From: a virus
IMG/VR virus record: IMGVR_UViG_3300030104_001707
Span: 1-53,384 of that record
Reading direction: 5' to 3' (one strand)
Length of the DNA: 53,384 nt
Shown: piece after piece, positions 39,972 through 48,140 of the stretch
Position numbering within the stretch: position 1 is the stretch's first letter
Layout: every line of letters starts with the position of its first letter
The notes under the pieces: generated by a model
Databases searched by the model: none
What the model saw: the letters and a program-made list of their open reading frames with translations, nothing else
What the model was told of the DNA's origin: nothing
Position numbers and translations under genes: made by a program

Positions 39972-41667
39972 AAACTCCTCCTGAATTTGTTATCTCACAA
40001 ATGTCATGTGTTTCAACGTGTTCATCAAACTCTTCACCTAACTTATCTACCGCTTCAGAATATGGCACTGTAGACAAAGGCTGACCACCTCTACTACCAT
40101 CAGGATAACAAGTAAATCCTCTTAATCTGTGAGCGTAGGATGCTAGGGTATTTGCAAAATTCTTAACTGTATCAGGGTTATTAAACTTTGTACCCCAAGC
40201 AGGTAAGTTAATAGTGGAACTGATGGACATATCAACATAGTCTTGAACATCTGCCTGAAATTTAATTCTTCTTTCGTAATCTTCTGCAAGATCCAATGCT
40301 GATTCAATACTCTCTGGATCAACACCATACAAATCAATTAATTCTTGAGCAGCACTGTCTATAACATATTGATACTTCCACCTAGTTCCACCAGTTAAGT
40401 ATCTCCGCTTGTATGCAACGGCAAAGATTGGTTCTATACCAGAAGAACTACCAGCAAGTATACTAATAGAGCCAGTTGGAGCAATAGCACGGTTCGCCAC
40501 TGGCCTAGATACGGATAACTCGTCTGCAAATCTTTTAGAAACGTCATCACTAATCCCTTTGTATACCGATAACCATCGGTGAAGATCGGTACTAACTTCA
40601 TATTTTTCTCCTCTTTTAATAAGCCACTCATGCATTCCCATAAGCCCAAGACCTAATCTTCTGTTCTTTTGCCTTACAGCATAAACTTTCGGATAAGGTA
40701 ATTCGGCTCTCAAGGTTCCGCATATTAAAAATTTAGTGGCTAAGTCTACTACATGGGCCAACTCTGATATCGACTCAATACGGCCCAAATTGATACTCCC
40801 CAAATTGCAAACATCACTGTCGTCAGCACTACATACCTCAGTACAGGCATTGCGTAAAGTTTCATCCTCATTCTCCATAAAATTAAAACTGAATCCTGGT
40901 TCTGCTGTTCGTAATGCCTGTTCAATATTCTTAACAAATATATCACCAACAGATCCAGTATTCCAATACTCTAACAACCAATTAGTATCATAATTAACAC
41001 TAATATTAGTCATATCTAAAGGAGCGCGAAAGTTAAAATCTTGCTCCTTAATTTGCTTAAAATTAAAACCAGTATTACCTACTGGCATTGTATCCCAATC
41101 CTTTGCTGTAAGGAAGTTGGGGATATCGTTGTGCTTCCAATGTAACGAAGCGTACATAGCAGATCTACGAGATCCACCCTGCATTACATTAGCACCTATG
41201 CTATTAATCATTTGCATCTTGGGGATTGGGCCAGAAGCAAGACCACCAGATCCTCCTAAAGTTCTACCTGACTCTCGATATACTGAATAGTCAATACCTA
41301 TACCTCCCCCTGTCATTAAACAGGATTCAGCTTTCCAACTGAGATTAGCCCAATCCTCTCTTGTATCCTCTTCAGCAGACAGTAGAAAACAATTATTATA
41401 AAAGCGTTTGTCTCTACCTGCATAGTATAAGTATCTGCCTCCAGGAACAAATTTTAGATCAGTTATATATTCTGCAAGTTGACTTCGTTCCTCTTTTCTC
41501 ATTAAGGCTTCTTCACCTGAACGATAGTTGCCACATACATCCTCAACTAAAACTTTAGCAAGTTGTTCCCAACTATCGCATCCAGTGTGTGCATATTTTA
41601 AATTAAATATATCTTCAGAAAACTTTGATCTGAACATAGGGTTCATGTTTGATTTAAATCTAGTCAT
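39961..41667 (-). CDS. nrdJ: class II (adenosylcobalamin) ribonucleotide reductase
   Basis: The 568-residue protein turns ribonucleotides into deoxyribonucleotides. It has the N-terminal redox cysteine (NNCFLLSAEED, C93) and the radical site NACTE (N273, C275, E277). C287 follows in CNLGSINL, and later APTGSIS. C-terminal cysteines (C557, C566 in CEITNSGGVCG) can reduce the active site. No NrdB partner is present, and the protein lacks the ATP cone, consistent with a compact vitamin-B12-dependent NrdJ. The host or community must supply cobalamin. It recycles nucleotides from host RNA/DNA for replication by the phage polymerase. Confidence 0.9.
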   Translation of the reverse strand: MTRFKSNMNPMFRSKFSEDIFNLKYAHTGCDSWEQLAKVLVEDVCGNYRSGEEALMRKEERSQLAEYITDLKFVPGGRYLYYAGRDKRFYNNCFLLSAEEDTREDWANLSWKAESCLMTGGGIGIDYSVYRESGRTLGGSGGLASGPIPKMQMINSIGANVMQGGSRRSAMYASLHWKHNDIPNFLTAKDWDTMPVGNTGFNFKQIKEQDFNFRAPLDMTNISVNYDTNWLLEYWNTGSVGDIFVKNIEQALRTAEPGFSFNFMENEDETLRNACTEVCSADDSDVCNLGSINLGRIESISELAHVVDLATKFLICGTLRAELPYPKVYAVRQKNRRLGLGLMGMHEWLIKRGEKYEVSTDLHRWLSVYKGISDDVSKRFADELSVSRPVANRAIAPTGSISILAGSSSGIEPIFAVAYKRRYLTGGTRWKYQYVIDSAAQELIDLYGVDPESIESALDLAEDYERRIKFQADVQDYVDMSISSTINLPAWGTKFNNPDTVKNFANTLASYAHRLRGFTCYPDGSRGGQPLSTVPYSEAVDKLGEEFDEHVETHDICEITNSGGVCGV

Positions 41668-41833
41668 GTATATCTGCCTTCACTATAGAAATGTCTACAC
41701 CTTCAAAGTGATCTTCAAGAACCTCTTTGACATCATCAGGAAGAGTTTGAAGAAGACCATCTGCCCCATCTACAGGAACTATATGATGATCTTCTTCTAC
41801 CCTAACTTTTACTAATAAAATAAAACTATGCAT
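41660..41833 (-). CDS. small hypothetical protein upstream of ribonucleotide reductase, 57 aa
   Basis: An ATG at 41833, sharing its first base with the TAA of the upstream gene, opens a 57-codon frame ending TAG (41662-41660) eight bases inside the reductase gene. The product begins MHSFILLVKVRVEEDHHIVP and continues VDGADGLLQTLPDDVKEVLE. It is acidic and soluble. The double overlap with both neighbours is the mark of a translationally coupled phage gene. The family is not known. It may be a partner or regulator of the reductase, by position only. Confidence 0.65.
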   Translation of the reverse strand: MHSFILLVKVRVEEDHHIVPVDGADGLLQTLPDDVKEVLEDHFEGVDISIVKADIHD

Positions 41834-42069
41834 TAAAACCGAAATGTTCTACTACGCCATAAAGTAGTTGGTGTTAAACCATGACCTGATTTAGCTTCAG
41901 ATAATGATTTAAATGCATCAGATAAATTTTTACTAGCTTCTTCATATACTACCTTTGCAGATTCATATGCATCTTGAGCTTCATATACATCACCGTATTT
42001 AAGACGTTGCAGTTCATCTTGTTTTATTTTAATTTCATCTTCAAGAGTTTTAATCATTTCACTATCCAT
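41833..42069 (-). CDS. coiled-coil hypothetical protein, 78 aa
   Basis: The 78-residue protein is almost wholly helical: residues 1-65 are charged heptad-like repeats (MIKTLEDEIKIKQDELQRL, then AYESAKVVYEEASKNLSDAF). A short basic end follows. It overlaps the MazG-like gene by 8 bases and the next small gene by one base. Coiled-coil proteins of this size occur in phage replication operons. No function is known. It may act in oligomerisation or as a partner of an adjacent enzyme. Confidence 0.6.
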   Translation of the reverse strand: MDSEMIKTLEDEIKIKQDELQRLKYGDVYEAQDAYESAKVVYEEASKNLSDAFKSLSEAKSGHGLTPTTLWRSRTFRF

Positions 42070-42526
42070 CGTTTACTCCTTTCTCTATTAAGTCAGACAG
42101 ATCTGGTGGTAAGTGACCAGCAGGTTTTACAATCTTTCCATCATTTCTCACAGTTCCTTTTTCTAACTTTTCCATGTTATTACCGTGTACTCTTAGAAAA
42201 GCCTCATCTAAATACTTTAATTCTTTGTATCTCGATGCAAAACCAAATACAACATAGAGAACATCACATAACTCTTTCATCACCTTCTCTGGATTTATTT
42301 CATCGTCAGGTGAATGCATAGCATCTAGTTCTTCTATTAGTTCTTGATACTCCTCTGTCATGTTATTGACACAAAGCTGTAATCTTTTTTCGTTGTGTTC
42401 ATCTTTAATTTTTAAACTGTGACCTCTACTTTGAAATGGAACTTTATCATATATTGCTCTCATTGTCAAGGCATTTGTTACAGAATCTTGCCATTCATTT
42501 AAACATTCTTTATAATTAATCTGCAT
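42062..42526 (-). CDS. MazG-like nucleotide pyrophosphohydrolase
   Basis: The 154-residue protein has the all-alpha NTP-PPase signature: EEYQEL (E59, E62), later ELCDVLYVVFG (E85, D88). Together these form the ExxE-x(n)-ExxD metal site that binds Mg2+. A conserved end, NMEKLEKGT then GKIVKPAGHLPPDLSD, fits phage MazG-like proteins. They hydrolyse nucleoside triphosphates and may lower (p)ppGpp or cleanse dNTP pools. It lies with DUF3310, reductase and polymerase genes, as is usual in marine podoviruses. It overlaps the downstream gene by 8 bases and the upstream one by 11. Confidence 0.85.
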   Translation of the reverse strand: MQINYKECLNEWQDSVTNALTMRAIYDKVPFQSRGHSLKIKDEHNEKRLQLCVNNMTEEYQELIEELDAMHSPDDEINPEKVMKELCDVLYVVFGFASRYKELKYLDEAFLRVHGNNMEKLEKGTVRNDGKIVKPAGHLPPDLSDLIEKGVNDG

Positions 42527-42836
42527 TAAATTTCCTCCCTCTTAATCTGTCTAACTCTTCCTGTGAATCTAATTCTTTAAATTCAGGTATATATACTTCA
42601 TCTATTAATTTATCTAAATACCATTTGGCTTTTTGTAAATCTTCTATAGGTTTACCTTTGTAATCAAAACGCCAGAGATACTTCATTATGTTTCCTTTTA
42701 AATAATGTTTAAAGTTATCTCCTGTAGTTGCTTTAATTGCATCTATACACTCTACACCATGTTGATTGTAATGCGGTGGATGATTTACCATGTCTTCAAT
42801 CGTAATGGTTTCCTCACCCATAGTTAATGTTACCAT
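42516..42836 (-). CDS. DUF3310-like protein (SaV-like)
   Basis: The 106-residue protein contains DMVNHPPHYNQHGVECIDAI, KHYLKGNIMKYLWRFDYKG and DLQKAKWYLDKLIDE. This is the DUF3310 pattern often called nucleotide kinase in phage annotation, although the real function is unsettled. The NHPPHY motif and the K-x-x-x-Y-x-W-R-F helix are conserved. The genes beside it (MazG-like, nucleases) fit a role near nucleotide or replication metabolism. The start ATG at 42836 follows AGAGGA. It overlaps the MazG-like gene by 11 bases. Confidence 0.85.
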   Translation of the reverse strand: MVTLTMGEETITIEDMVNHPPHYNQHGVECIDAIKATTGDNFKHYLKGNIMKYLWRFDYKGKPIEDLQKAKWYLDKLIDEVYIPEFKELDSQEELDRLRGRKFNAD

Positions 42837-42858
42837 TATATAAATCCTCTTTTATCAA

Positions 42859-43161
42859 TTAATGTTTGGTTTGTGGTTTAAAATTTACATAAATTACGTT
42901 CTTTAACTTTTTTTTATCCTCCTCTGGTAGTTCTATGTCTTCTTTTTCATATCTTTTTTGTGCATCCTCAATAACACTTTTTACTAGTAGTAATAAAGAA
43001 TCACCGATATCGTTTATAACATGATGACGATCAGTATCATATACATCTTCAGTAGCAAAATCACCACAAGATATGTTAATACCTTCTCCATCATGTGTAA
43101 TAAATAAGCCAAACGTACAGTCAGGCACATTTATCATATGAGTTATTTCGCTTTTTGACAT
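42859..43161 (-). CDS. hypothetical protein, 100 aa
   Basis: The 100-residue acidic protein opens MSKSEITHMINVPDCTFGLF and has a helix (LLLLVKSVIEDAQKRYEKED) and a beta end (KNVIYVNFKPQTKH). Its family is not recognised. It starts inside the end of the resolvase-like nuclease gene (19-base overlap) and has GGAGATG before its ATG. Its place between nuclease and DUF3310 genes suggests a small replication-operon accessory protein. The fold might be an alpha/beta single domain. Confidence 0.6.
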   Translation of the reverse strand: MSKSEITHMINVPDCTFGLFITHDGEGINISCGDFATEDVYDTDRHHVINDIGDSLLLLVKSVIEDAQKRYEKEDIELPEEDKKKLKNVIYVNFKPQTKH

Positions 43162-43520
43162 GACATCTCCAAAAAATCTTTTGCGTAAACAACTGCTAGT
43201 GGTTCTTTGCGATTTGCTTTGATGATCACTAACGGCTTAGTTCCTTTAGTCATATGACTTTCAGCTTGAGATATAATGTCATATACAGCAAACTTTGCTC
43301 TTGACTTACACTCTACAGCCCAAGGCCATTTCTTTCTAGCAAGTGGGGATAAACTAATATCTGGACCGTTTACTCCCATCGGTGTAGATTTAATATCATC
43401 CTGTTCCACACCTTTTAGTCGAGATAAAAGTAAATCCCTCACCCACTGTTGTAGTAGTCTCCCTTTGTTTTTAGCTGACGCTGGTTTCATATCGCCTAGC
43501 CATTTGAGTATAGTATTCAT
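43143..43520 (-). CDS. PD-(D/E)XK resolvase-like nuclease
   Basis: The 125-residue protein has the restriction-fold core: GPDISLS (D54) and AVECKSR (E70, K72). This is the D-x(n)-ExK metal site. A later LVIIKANRKEPLAVVYAKDF strand pair follows. The short N-terminal helix (KNKGRLLQQWVRDLLLSRL) is typical of phage Holliday-junction resolvases of the RecU/VRR group. It would cut branched DNA from recombination-dependent replication. It overlaps the larger nuclease gene upstream by 50 bases in another frame, a rather long overlap. The exact subfamily is uncertain. Confidence 0.78.
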   Translation of the reverse strand: MNTILKWLGDMKPASAKNKGRLLQQWVRDLLLSRLKGVEQDDIKSTPMGVNGPDISLSPLARKKWPWAVECKSRAKFAVYDIISQAESHMTKGTKPLVIIKANRKEPLAVVYAKDFLEMSCQKAK

Positions 43521-44340
43521 AGTTTCCTGCTTTTGATACAGGGTTTTTAGCGTACTTTAAATCCTTCCAACAAGAAAACTTATAGTCACAAAACGTACAA
43601 GGCATCTGTAATTTTCTGTTACCAGTAGTGCGCTTATAGTATGTTTCTACAGCATCGTCATATAGTCTTTCAAAGTGAGCATCCTCAGTGGTCTTGGATA
43701 CCTGCAATGCTTTCTGCTCAATCAAGTCTATATAGTAATCCTCATCTTCTGGATCAGCTTCTATAACTTTGATCTCCCCTGTACCTTTGTTTACTACAAT
43801 CCATCCACCAGCTTTTACACCTTCAGCCCTAGCATATCCAAACAACTGACAGCAATAACCAAAGTCATCCTGTTTCTTTAGTTGCTCGTAGGATGCAAAG
43901 CGTTTGTCATATGACCAAGAACTAGCACTCTTAATATCCCAAACACTTTTATCACCTAACTGTATAACTAAGTCAAGTTCCCCATATAAATCTCCTGCCT
44001 TAGTAGATAACTTAACTTTCTTATTCATATCAGTTATCTCTATTCCTGCTGACAAAAGAAGGGCAACAGCTAAAACTTCAGTCATATCACCGTAAGCCAT
44101 CATGATCTTAAAGTGATTTGGCTTGTCTGCCTCTTTCCATCCTAACTTTGATGCCTGTAATTGACACATAGGTTTGCCAATCTGAGACATGGATGGAAGT
44201 CCATTACTGCTACCTAACTTTTTATAATTAAACCTTGACAGCTTCTCATTAAACATCTGACTAGCTGTAAAAATTATACTTTTAGGTATCTCTGGACCTC
44301 CAGACAGAAACAAGTCTAGCTTTGTTTGAAGATTATTCAT
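43471..44340 (-). CDS. Cas4/AddB-like PD-(D/E)XK nuclease with likely iron-sulfur cluster
   Basis: The 289-residue protein carries the nuclease core GELDLVI (E121, D123), VWDIKSA (D135, K137) and CCQLFGYA (Q165). C59 before the core and C248, C251, C257 after it (PCTFCDYKFSCWKD, spacing C-x2-C-x5-C) match the one-plus-three cysteine clasp. This clasp holds a [4Fe-4S] cluster in Cas4 and AddB nucleases. It would be a 5'-3' or 3'-5' DNA exonuclease for recombination or host DNA breakdown. Operon partners are a ssDNA-binding-like protein upstream and a resolvase-like nuclease downstream. The cluster requirement may relate to the phage IscA gene. Confidence 0.82.
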   Translation of the reverse strand: MNNLQTKLDLFLSGGPEIPKSIIFTASQMFNEKLSRFNYKKLGSSNGLPSMSQIGKPMCQLQASKLGWKEADKPNHFKIMMAYGDMTEVLAVALLLSAGIEITDMNKKVKLSTKAGDLYGELDLVIQLGDKSVWDIKSASSWSYDKRFASYEQLKKQDDFGYCCQLFGYARAEGVKAGGWIVVNKGTGEIKVIEADPEDEDYYIDLIEQKALQVSKTTEDAHFERLYDDAVETYYKRTTGNRKLQMPCTFCDYKFSCWKDLKYAKNPVSKAGNYEYYTQMARRYETSVS

Positions 44341-45139
44341 CGTCTACTGATTCTATAAATTCAGCACCAACACTGCCGTTACCTATATTCTCTCTCATTC
44401 TTTCGGTAACATCTTCATTCTCTTTTTGTATAACCTGTTGAAATGTAAGCAAATTTGCTTCATCATCTTTAGATACTTTAATTTTATTATCAACTATAGG
44501 TTTGTAATTAAGAACGAACCACTGATTAGATCCTCGCTTCTCAACTTTAAAGTCTATGCCAAGCTCATAGTTAAAGTGCTTTAGCTTTTGCTTTTCAAGT
44601 TCACCAACAACTTTACCTATTTCGTAAAAATTAGATGGGCCAAGACGCATACGGAATGGTATTGGATCAAACTCTACTGGCTCTGATCCAGGTTTTACTG
44701 CATCATTCATTCTAATCATGCCAAACAAATGTCTATACAATTTTGTTCGACTAGCTTTTGCATATGCTACAGGATCTGAAGCCTTGAGTTTTTCTTTTTG
44801 TCTGGATGGCATCCAGCCACATTTATTTCCACCAAACCAATCAATAGCTTTGTCAGCAAATCTGATAAAGTGCTGAGACATATTTGCATATTCCTCTGCA
44901 TCACTGTCAAATACAGAAGTCTGCATGGTTGTTGCAAAGACACGAACAGCAACGTCCTTGCCAAACACAGGGCCATGATCAGGATGCTCAAGTCTTATTG
45001 ATGGTACTGGTACACTAGCCATCTCTTCACCAAAGAATGCATCTCTATTTATTGATGCTCTAGGTATTTGTGGGCCAGTGTCTTCTGGCACTACGAAAAG
45101 ATTCGTAGATTGATTAAAGTCTAATTCAACTAACGACAT
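44333..45139 (-). CDS. putative single-strand DNA-binding or recombination protein
   Basis: The 268-residue protein opens MSLVELDFNQSTNLFVVPED. Its middle has FATTMQTSVFDSDAEEYANM, WFGGNKCGWMPSRQKEK and a beta-rich second half (FELGID-type: NYELGIDFKVEKRGSNQWFV). The acidic tail ending VDDE resembles those of single-strand DNA-binding proteins that recruit partners. I do not see a sure OB-fold signature. It has its own good promoter (45166-45194) that starts inside the end of the polymerase gene. Its neighbour, an exonuclease, suggests a recombination pair. The function is inferred from context and tail. Confidence 0.55.
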   Translation of the reverse strand: MSLVELDFNQSTNLFVVPEDTGPQIPRASINRDAFFGEEMASVPVPSIRLEHPDHGPVFGKDVAVRVFATTMQTSVFDSDAEEYANMSQHFIRFADKAIDWFGGNKCGWMPSRQKEKLKASDPVAYAKASRTKLYRHLFGMIRMNDAVKPGSEPVEFDPIPFRMRLGPSNFYEIGKVVGELEKQKLKHFNYELGIDFKVEKRGSNQWFVLNYKPIVDNKIKVSKDDEANLLTFQQVIQKENEDVTERMRENIGNGSVGAEFIESVDDE

Positions 45140-45165
45140 TTTTTTCTCCTTTCAAATGTATAATG

Positions 45166-45194
45166 CTTATAACACATTAATTTTGATTTGTCAA
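45166..45194 (-). promoter_or_regulatory. leftward sigma70 promoter between polA and the DNA-binding gene
   Basis: On the minus strand TTGACA (45194-45189) is followed by a 17-base spacer and TATAAG (45171-45166), five of six matches. The -35 box overlaps the polymerase stop codon (the TGA inside TTGACA). Transcription would begin near 45159, just before the gene at 45139. It would boost the nuclease, nucleotide and reductase genes downstream. Confidence 0.8.
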
Positions 45195-47269
45195 GCACAA
45201 TCTTCTTGTTCCATCCAATTTTTTCCAATCGACATTTCGACATCAAGAGGAATAAATTTTTCTAAACCAAATCTTTTTTCTGCTTCATCTTGCGCTTTAA
45301 TTAAACAAATAGGAGCTATCTGCTTTACTTCCTCAATCTCATCTGGATGACAATCTACTATAACAGAATCGTGTACCGTGTTGATAACTAAGCTATTTAG
45401 TCCACGTTCCTTTAGCTGTTTATGTAGTAGTATGACACCAAGAGGAACGATCTCAGCAGTGGCTACAGACTGAACTGGATAGTTTACGATTTGAGTTTTA
45501 GAAGATGCGTTACCCTGTTTAGTACGATAGACATTCGGAAATGCAAACTGTCTACCTGTAGCAGTTGTAACAACCTCATTCTCAATCGCTTCAGACTGTA
45601 AAATTTTGTGCCAGTTGAACACTCCTGCATACTTTCCAAAGAACTCCTGAAAGTATACTCGTTGTGCAAATGTACCCTGCGATCCTCCGTATAGAGGTCT
45701 GAAAGTAGATGCTTTGGCAGCACCACGTTCTGTTGGTTCTCCATTATCTGTAAGAACCTTTGCCGTATATGCATGGACATCGAAGCCCTCCCTTACTTCT
45801 TGTTTTATTCTCTCATCCTTGGCAAGGATACCTGCAACCCTAAACTCTAATTGAGAATAATCTACTTCAAGTAATTCCCCACCTTCAAACCTACTGACAA
45901 ACGCCTTGCGAACAGGGAACAGTTTACCTTTAGGCATATTTTGTAGGTTGGGATTACTACTGCTAAGTCTACCTGTAGCTGTTATACATTGGTTAAAGTT
46001 AGCGTGAAGTATAGTATCACCTTCTCGTATACCTTTTTTAATACCTTCAATAAACGAACTACGATATGTATCTATAGCAGACAATCGTATCAAAGAGTTA
46101 AGAAACTTCTTGACTTCTGGATTTTTTTGCGTCTTTTCCAAATCAACAAGAGTATTCTTATCAGTCTTAAAACCTCCTGCTGATGCTAATGCAACAATCG
46201 GGGTCACTTGAAGTCCTGCCCTTTCTGGCAACTCTTTGTATTCAAAACCTGTACCGTTACAGTGATCACACTTAGTCATATTTTTAAACTTAGTGCCATC
46301 CTTTTTAATCTTATAGTATCCACCTCTGCCAAAACAGTGTGAACATTTCATTGCCTGAGTTTTATATGCAGGAGTAAAGCAGTCCTCTACGCATTTAACA
46401 AAACCTGAGTCCATCATCTTTGGTCTGCGCTTTGGTTTACCTCTAGCATCTACTCCTATGTTCATGTATTCACGCCAAGATTTTTTATTATTTAACTTGT
46501 ATGAATAAATAACCTGAGACAGTTGCTCTGGACTACTTAGATTGATTGGTGTATCTCCTACAAGTTTTTTAACTGTAGTATTTAAATAGTGTTGCAACTC
46601 TCCTTGTTCTATCTCATACTCTTGGTCAACCTTGTTAAGAACATCTATATCAATAGCCATACCTGCTCTCTCTATGTCAGTAAGCACATCACAGAACTCA
46701 CACATAAGATCACGAATAGCTACGAGTGAGTGGTTTGAGGCTTTACTAAACCTCTCTTGTTGCTTCTGAAATACTTCAGCAGTTGCAAGAACATCATTAG
46801 TTAAATAAGTTTCTTGATCAAACAAAGACATATCACTGTAGTTCAAACCTTTGTTGAGTGTATCTCCAAGAGAACTTTCTTTACGAGTAACTTTATATTT
46901 CTCAGCTAGACCATCTAACGAAAGTTTATTTCGTAAGCCTTTGCTAAGTACATACTCATTAATCATAGTATCAATAATCTTAACATCACATTCTATTCCT
47001 ACCTCACGCAACCAAGCTACATCAAACTTAGCATTATGGGCTACGATATACTTAGCACCTTTTATCTCCTCTTCAAAATCATCGAGATCAAAATTATTAG
47101 ATGATTTGTTTTTTATTTGTACAGTTAAACCACCTATTTTAGATCCATCCAAGTTTCTTTTTAAGTAACCTATGGCTACTAACTCGTTGTATTTATTATA
47201 TGGTGAAGGATCTTTTCTATCTCCCTTCAAATCAACTTCCAAGTCTACAACTAATACATAATCTTCCAT
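45191..47269 (-). CDS. polA: family A DNA polymerase with internal DnaJ-type zinc module
   Basis: The product is the 692-residue replicative polymerase. The 3'-5' exonuclease has D9 and E11 (VVDLEVD), D83 (HNAKFD) and D159 (YLTNDV). A zinc-finger insertion lies at about 305-345, with CSHCFGRGG and CDHCNGTG (C309, C312, C334, C337), the CxxCxGxG pattern of DnaJ. Polymerase motif A is EVDYSQLE (D470). Motif B is R515 to Y527-G528, with F523 at the position of E. coli Phe762. Motif C is VHDSV (D634). No 5'-3' exonuclease domain is present. The DnaJ-type insert is a known trait of HMO-2011-like marine phages. It starts seven bases after the SleB-type gene ends. Confidence 0.95.
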   Translation of the reverse strand: MEDYVLVVDLEVDLKGDRKDPSPYNKYNELVAIGYLKRNLDGSKIGGLTVQIKNKSSNNFDLDDFEEEIKGAKYIVAHNAKFDVAWLREVGIECDVKIIDTMINEYVLSKGLRNKLSLDGLAEKYKVTRKESSLGDTLNKGLNYSDMSLFDQETYLTNDVLATAEVFQKQQERFSKASNHSLVAIRDLMCEFCDVLTDIERAGMAIDIDVLNKVDQEYEIEQGELQHYLNTTVKKLVGDTPINLSSPEQLSQVIYSYKLNNKKSWREYMNIGVDARGKPKRRPKMMDSGFVKCVEDCFTPAYKTQAMKCSHCFGRGGYYKIKKDGTKFKNMTKCDHCNGTGFEYKELPERAGLQVTPIVALASAGGFKTDKNTLVDLEKTQKNPEVKKFLNSLIRLSAIDTYRSSFIEGIKKGIREGDTILHANFNQCITATGRLSSSNPNLQNMPKGKLFPVRKAFVSRFEGGELLEVDYSQLEFRVAGILAKDERIKQEVREGFDVHAYTAKVLTDNGEPTERGAAKASTFRPLYGGSQGTFAQRVYFQEFFGKYAGVFNWHKILQSEAIENEVVTTATGRQFAFPNVYRTKQGNASSKTQIVNYPVQSVATAEIVPLGVILLHKQLKERGLNSLVINTVHDSVIVDCHPDEIEEVKQIAPICLIKAQDEAEKRFGLEKFIPLDVEMSIGKNWMEQEDCA

Positions 47270-47275
47270 GTCACC

Positions 47276-47683
47276 TCACTTATAAAATATATGATCACCA
47301 ATTTGTCTTACTTTTACTTTGTACTTAGCCCACCAAGGATCTACCTTCACACTATGATAATGTGTAGCACCTTTTACGGTATCTGTCAAGCCATAATATA
47401 CTTTTTCTGCAACTTCTAATGAATTTAGCCATGCTATTTCATCTTTAGGCTTGTCACTAAGACCGTCACAGTACCAGCTAAACTGACAGCGATCCTTAAT
47501 AGGATAATTAACAGACCAAGAATATGTTGGCCCTTGAAACACAACCTCGCACACAGTATTAGGATATTTTTCTGATTTTACTCGTTCTAATACTACCTGA
47601 CTTACTGCTATCTGACCCTCAATAGGCTGATTACGAGATTCAAAATAAATATTTAATGCTAAACAAGTTATTGCTTCAATCAT
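47276..47683 (-). CDS. SleB-type cell wall hydrolase
   Basis: The 135-residue protein has the hydrolase_2 pattern: ALNIYFESRNQPIEGQIAV with E15 as catalytic acid, then VVLERVKSEKYPNTVCEVVF and QFSWYCDGLSD. The family (SleB, CwlJ) cuts peptidoglycan glycan strands. No signal peptide is present. Unlike the lysozyme it lies in the early leftward operon between a small gene and the polymerase. It could open the wall early, help lysis, or act during DNA entry if it is packaged. The start overlaps the upstream gene end by eight bases. Confidence 0.87.
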   Translation of the reverse strand: MIEAITCLALNIYFESRNQPIEGQIAVSQVVLERVKSEKYPNTVCEVVFQGPTYSWSVNYPIKDRCQFSWYCDGLSDKPKDEIAWLNSLEVAEKVYYGLTDTVKGATHYHSVKVDPWWAKYKVKVRQIGDHIFYK

Positions 47684-47897
47684 TATTTTTATTCCCTAAG
47701 TTTACATCTCTACAAAAGTTATTTTGTAATTTATTTATCATTTTGTTTTTATACTCTTCAGGATACCAATCAGGTCTAAAATCACACATATAATCTAGCT
47801 GTTGCATTTTTTCAACATAATTTTTTTCAGCGTAAGATAATTTATGACCTTCAGATTCTAATTTTTTTAAATCTAAATAAACTTCATCTAAAATCAT
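47676..47897 (-). CDS. hypothetical protein, 73 aa
   Basis: The 73-residue protein is helical and charged, with one striking tract (YMCDFRPDWYPEEYKNKMIN) and an asparagine-rich end. It has two cysteines. The family is not recognised. Its start overlaps the stop of the upstream gene by 4 bases and its end overlaps the next gene by 8, so it is translationally coupled. Its position suggests an accessory early protein. Confidence 0.55.
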   Translation of the reverse strand: MILDEVYLDLKKLESEGHKLSYAEKNYVEKMQQLDYMCDFRPDWYPEEYKNKMINKLQNNFCRDVNLGNKNND

Positions 47898-48121
47898 TGA
47901 CCTACCCTTTCAATATTGATATTCCAATCTTTAGCTACAAAATTACCTCTGACTTTAGCACTCTTACCTAGTCTATATATTTGTTTATAATCTAAACCAT
48001 GCATAGATGCAAGTATTTTAGCAGTTTCTATATTCCAATTAGGATTACTCTTAGCAGAATACCAGATAAACTCCAGTATACTGTTATTGTATAATTGTCT
48101 TTGAAGCTCTCTTTTATTCAT
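47894..48121 (-). CDS. hypothetical protein, 75 aa
   Basis: The 75-residue basic protein has an N-terminal helix (MNKRELQRQLYNNSILEFIW) and a helix-turn-helix-like middle (TAKILASMHGLDYKQIYRLG). It ends with a basic strand. The HTH-like pattern could bind DNA, but this is weak. It is the first gene after the promoter at 48165-48193, following a hairpin at the presumed 5' end of the RNA. As such it could be an early regulator. Confidence 0.55.
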   Translation of the reverse strand: MNKRELQRQLYNNSILEFIWYSAKSNPNWNIETAKILASMHGLDYKQIYRLGKSAKVRGNFVAKDWNINIERVGQ

Positions 48122-48140
48122 AAGTAATCCTAATAAGGTT

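Noticed and set aside
42447-42475. TTGACA with 17-base spacing to TAAAGT inside the MazG-like gene (minus strand)
   Set aside because: The -10 box matches only four of six bases and lies inside coding sequence; one perfect -35 hexamer is expected by chance in this much AT-rich DNA.
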